From assembly GCA_004173185.1 (NCBI GenBank), contig SEFZ01000010.1, positions 62,001 to 126,000 on the forward strand: a DNA stretch of 64,000 nt, read 5' to 3'. The stretch is from Sphingomonadales bacterium (GTDB lineage: Bacteria; Pseudomonadota; Alphaproteobacteria; Sphingomonadales; Sphingomonadaceae). Position 1 is the stretch's first letter, and every line of letters begins with the position of its first letter. Below the pieces are notes generated by a model that was given only the letters and a program-made list of their open reading frames with translations, searched no databases and was not told the DNA's origin. Position numbers and translations under genes: made by a program. This document shows, piece by piece, positions 62,982 to 64,000 of the stretch.

Positions 62982-63009
62982 GGCCGCCGCACCCAAGAGC
63001 GCGACGGCC
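62982..63009. terminator. Bidirectional terminator-like hairpin
   Basis: GGCCGCCGC (62982-62990) pairs with GCGACGGCC (63001-63009), 8 of 9 bases plus one G-T type pair, with a 10-base loop. AAAAAGAAAA precedes it and TTT follows. It lies between the converging YdeI-like gene and the receptor. Confidence 0.7.
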
Positions 63010-63031
63010 GTTTCCCCCTTATGATCGGGGA

Positions 63032-64000
63032 TTAGATCTTAAAGCGCGCACCGAACAAGATGGTGCGGCCGAAGTGGTTATATTCGTAGTTCCGGTCCGC
63101 ATCGACGTCGGTGTAGCGCGAGCGATAGGCGTCGGTGAGATTGACGCCTTCTACCGACAGTTCGAGGTTTTCGAAGACCTTGTAGCGGATCGACGCGTCG
63201 ACGTTGACCGCGCGATTATAGCCTTCGAACACGTTGCCGGTTGCCGAGTTCGCATCGACATAGGGCTCGCGGACACTGGCCGAGACACGGGCGCTGAACT
63301 TTGAATCCTCATAGTATAGCGTGCCGTTGAACGCGGTCTTGGACAGGCCGAACAGCGTGGAGCTGCGGACCGCCGCGACGTTGGGACCGAAGGCGCATGC
63401 CGCTGCCGGGGTGGCGCCGGGGACGCACGGATTAACCGTTGGCCCCTGCACGGTATAGTTCGCGCTCGAATCGACGAAGGTGGCGTTCACGATGCCGCCG
63501 AAGTTCTTGAGGAACCCGGGCAGGAAGGTGAACGGTGCCTGGAGCGAAAGCTCCATGCCCTTCAGGCTGGCACCCGCACCGTTGACGTTGCCGGTGATCG
63601 TCCAGAGCTGACCTTCGGGATTGATGAAGGCCGGCGAGCTGGGCGGGAGCACCGAGAGCGGCAGGCCGGTCGATGCGAACGTGCCGCTGCGCGCCGCAGT
63701 GATCGGGAAGCTCTGAATGTCCTTCTTGAAGATCGCGATCGAAGCGATCGATTGCGGCGCGAAATACCATTCTGCCGCGAGGTCATAGGCAGTCGCACGG
63801 AACGGATCGAGGAACGGATTGCCGAAGGTGACGCGGTAGTTGAAGCCATCGACCGAGCCGCCGGGGGTCAAATTGCCCAGCGTCGGGCGCGTGATGACCT
63901 TGGCGATCGCGCCGCGGAGGATGACGTTTTGCGTCGGATAGAGCGCAACGTTCATCGAGGGCAGCCAATCCTCATAGTCGCGCTTGACCGAGACGAGCGT
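63032..64000 (-). CDS. C-terminal part of a TonB-dependent receptor (cut by window edge)
   Basis: The frame is open to the right edge and reads SVKRDYEDWLPSMNVALYPTQNVILRGAIAKVITRPTLGNLTPGGSVDG, the typical late barrel of Caulobacter/sphingomonad TonB-dependent receptors, followed by DLAAEWYFAP, SVEGVNLTDAYRSRYTD and a terminal GARFKI. The DYEDWLPS motif and the long barrel suggest the subfamily often linked to carbohydrate uptake; the plug lies outside the window. Confidence 0.9.
   Translation of the reverse strand, partial: TLVSVKRDYEDWLPSMNVALYPTQNVILRGAIAKVITRPTLGNLTPGGSVDGFNYRVTFGNPFLDPFRATAYDLAAEWYFAPQSIASIAIFKKDIQSFPITAARSGTFASTGLPLSVLPPSSPAFINPEGQLWTITGNVNGAGASLKGMELSLQAPFTFLPGFLKNFGGIVNATFVDSSANYTVQGPTVNPCVPGATPAAACAFGPNVAAVRSSTLFGLSKTAFNGTLYYEDSKFSARVSASVREPYVDANSATGNVFEGYNRAVNVDASIRYKVFENLELSVEGVNLTDAYRSRYTDVDADRNYEYNHFGRTILFGARFKI

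Overview
The window looks like chromosomal DNA of a sphingomonad (Alphaproteobacteria, Sphingomonadales). The signs are high GC, several large TonB-dependent receptors with long Ala-rich signal peptides, MFS carriers beside Rieske oxygenases, and tightly packed, start/stop-overlapping catabolic operons. Most of it is catabolic and appears to centre on steroid-like compounds.

Layout. 0-9.4 kb: end of a DMT-type permease; a TonB-dependent receptor coupled to a tannase/feruloyl-esterase-family hydrolase; a converging operon of MFS carrier, di-haem cytochrome and OmpA-like protein; and a cytochrome P450. 9.4-15.9 kb: a second receptor, an aromatic-acid-type MFS carrier, a MarR repressor overlapping a VanA-like Rieske monooxygenase, and a divergent MetE-like protein, with candidate MarR operators. 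15.9-17.8 kb: debris, namely a truncated aldo/keto reductase and a multiply frameshifted amidohydrolase.

17.8-53.6 kb is the core. It holds a KshA-like Rieske oxygenase with a divergent MFS and MaoC pair, a CaiB-type CoA transferase, a third receptor followed by a crotonase/dehydrogenase fusion, a TauD-like dioxygenase and an SDR, and then a 16-gene operon (30.2-45.9 kb). That operon carries recognisable ipdA, ipdB, ipdC, echA20, ipdF, fadA6, fadE30 and fadD3 homologues, the set known from actinobacterial (KstR2-regulon) degradation of steroid rings C and D through HIP-CoA. A converging operon adds an acyl-CoA dehydrogenase pair, two NTF2-like proteins and an OYE-family reductase. A TetR regulator, another SDR and another acyl-CoA ligase complete the island. 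Five 20-bp palindromes of the form CTTGCT-N8-AGCAAG (one strong site extends to perfect 15-bp arms) lie before its transcription units, so I infer a single TetR-controlled regulon. The island is bounded on its right by the remnant of a ferredoxin reductase.

53.6-64 kb: short remnants, a hypothetical membrane protein, small conserved-looking ORFs, two DMT permeases, an Rnk-like GreA/B-domain protein, a HemD-like protein, a second-type MreB, an FMN-binding glutamate-synthase-family protein, a YdeI-family protein and the 3' part of a fourth TonB-dependent receptor.

All functional names come from reading motifs and protein architecture; no database search was run. Steroid specificity is inferred from the gene set, not demonstrated.
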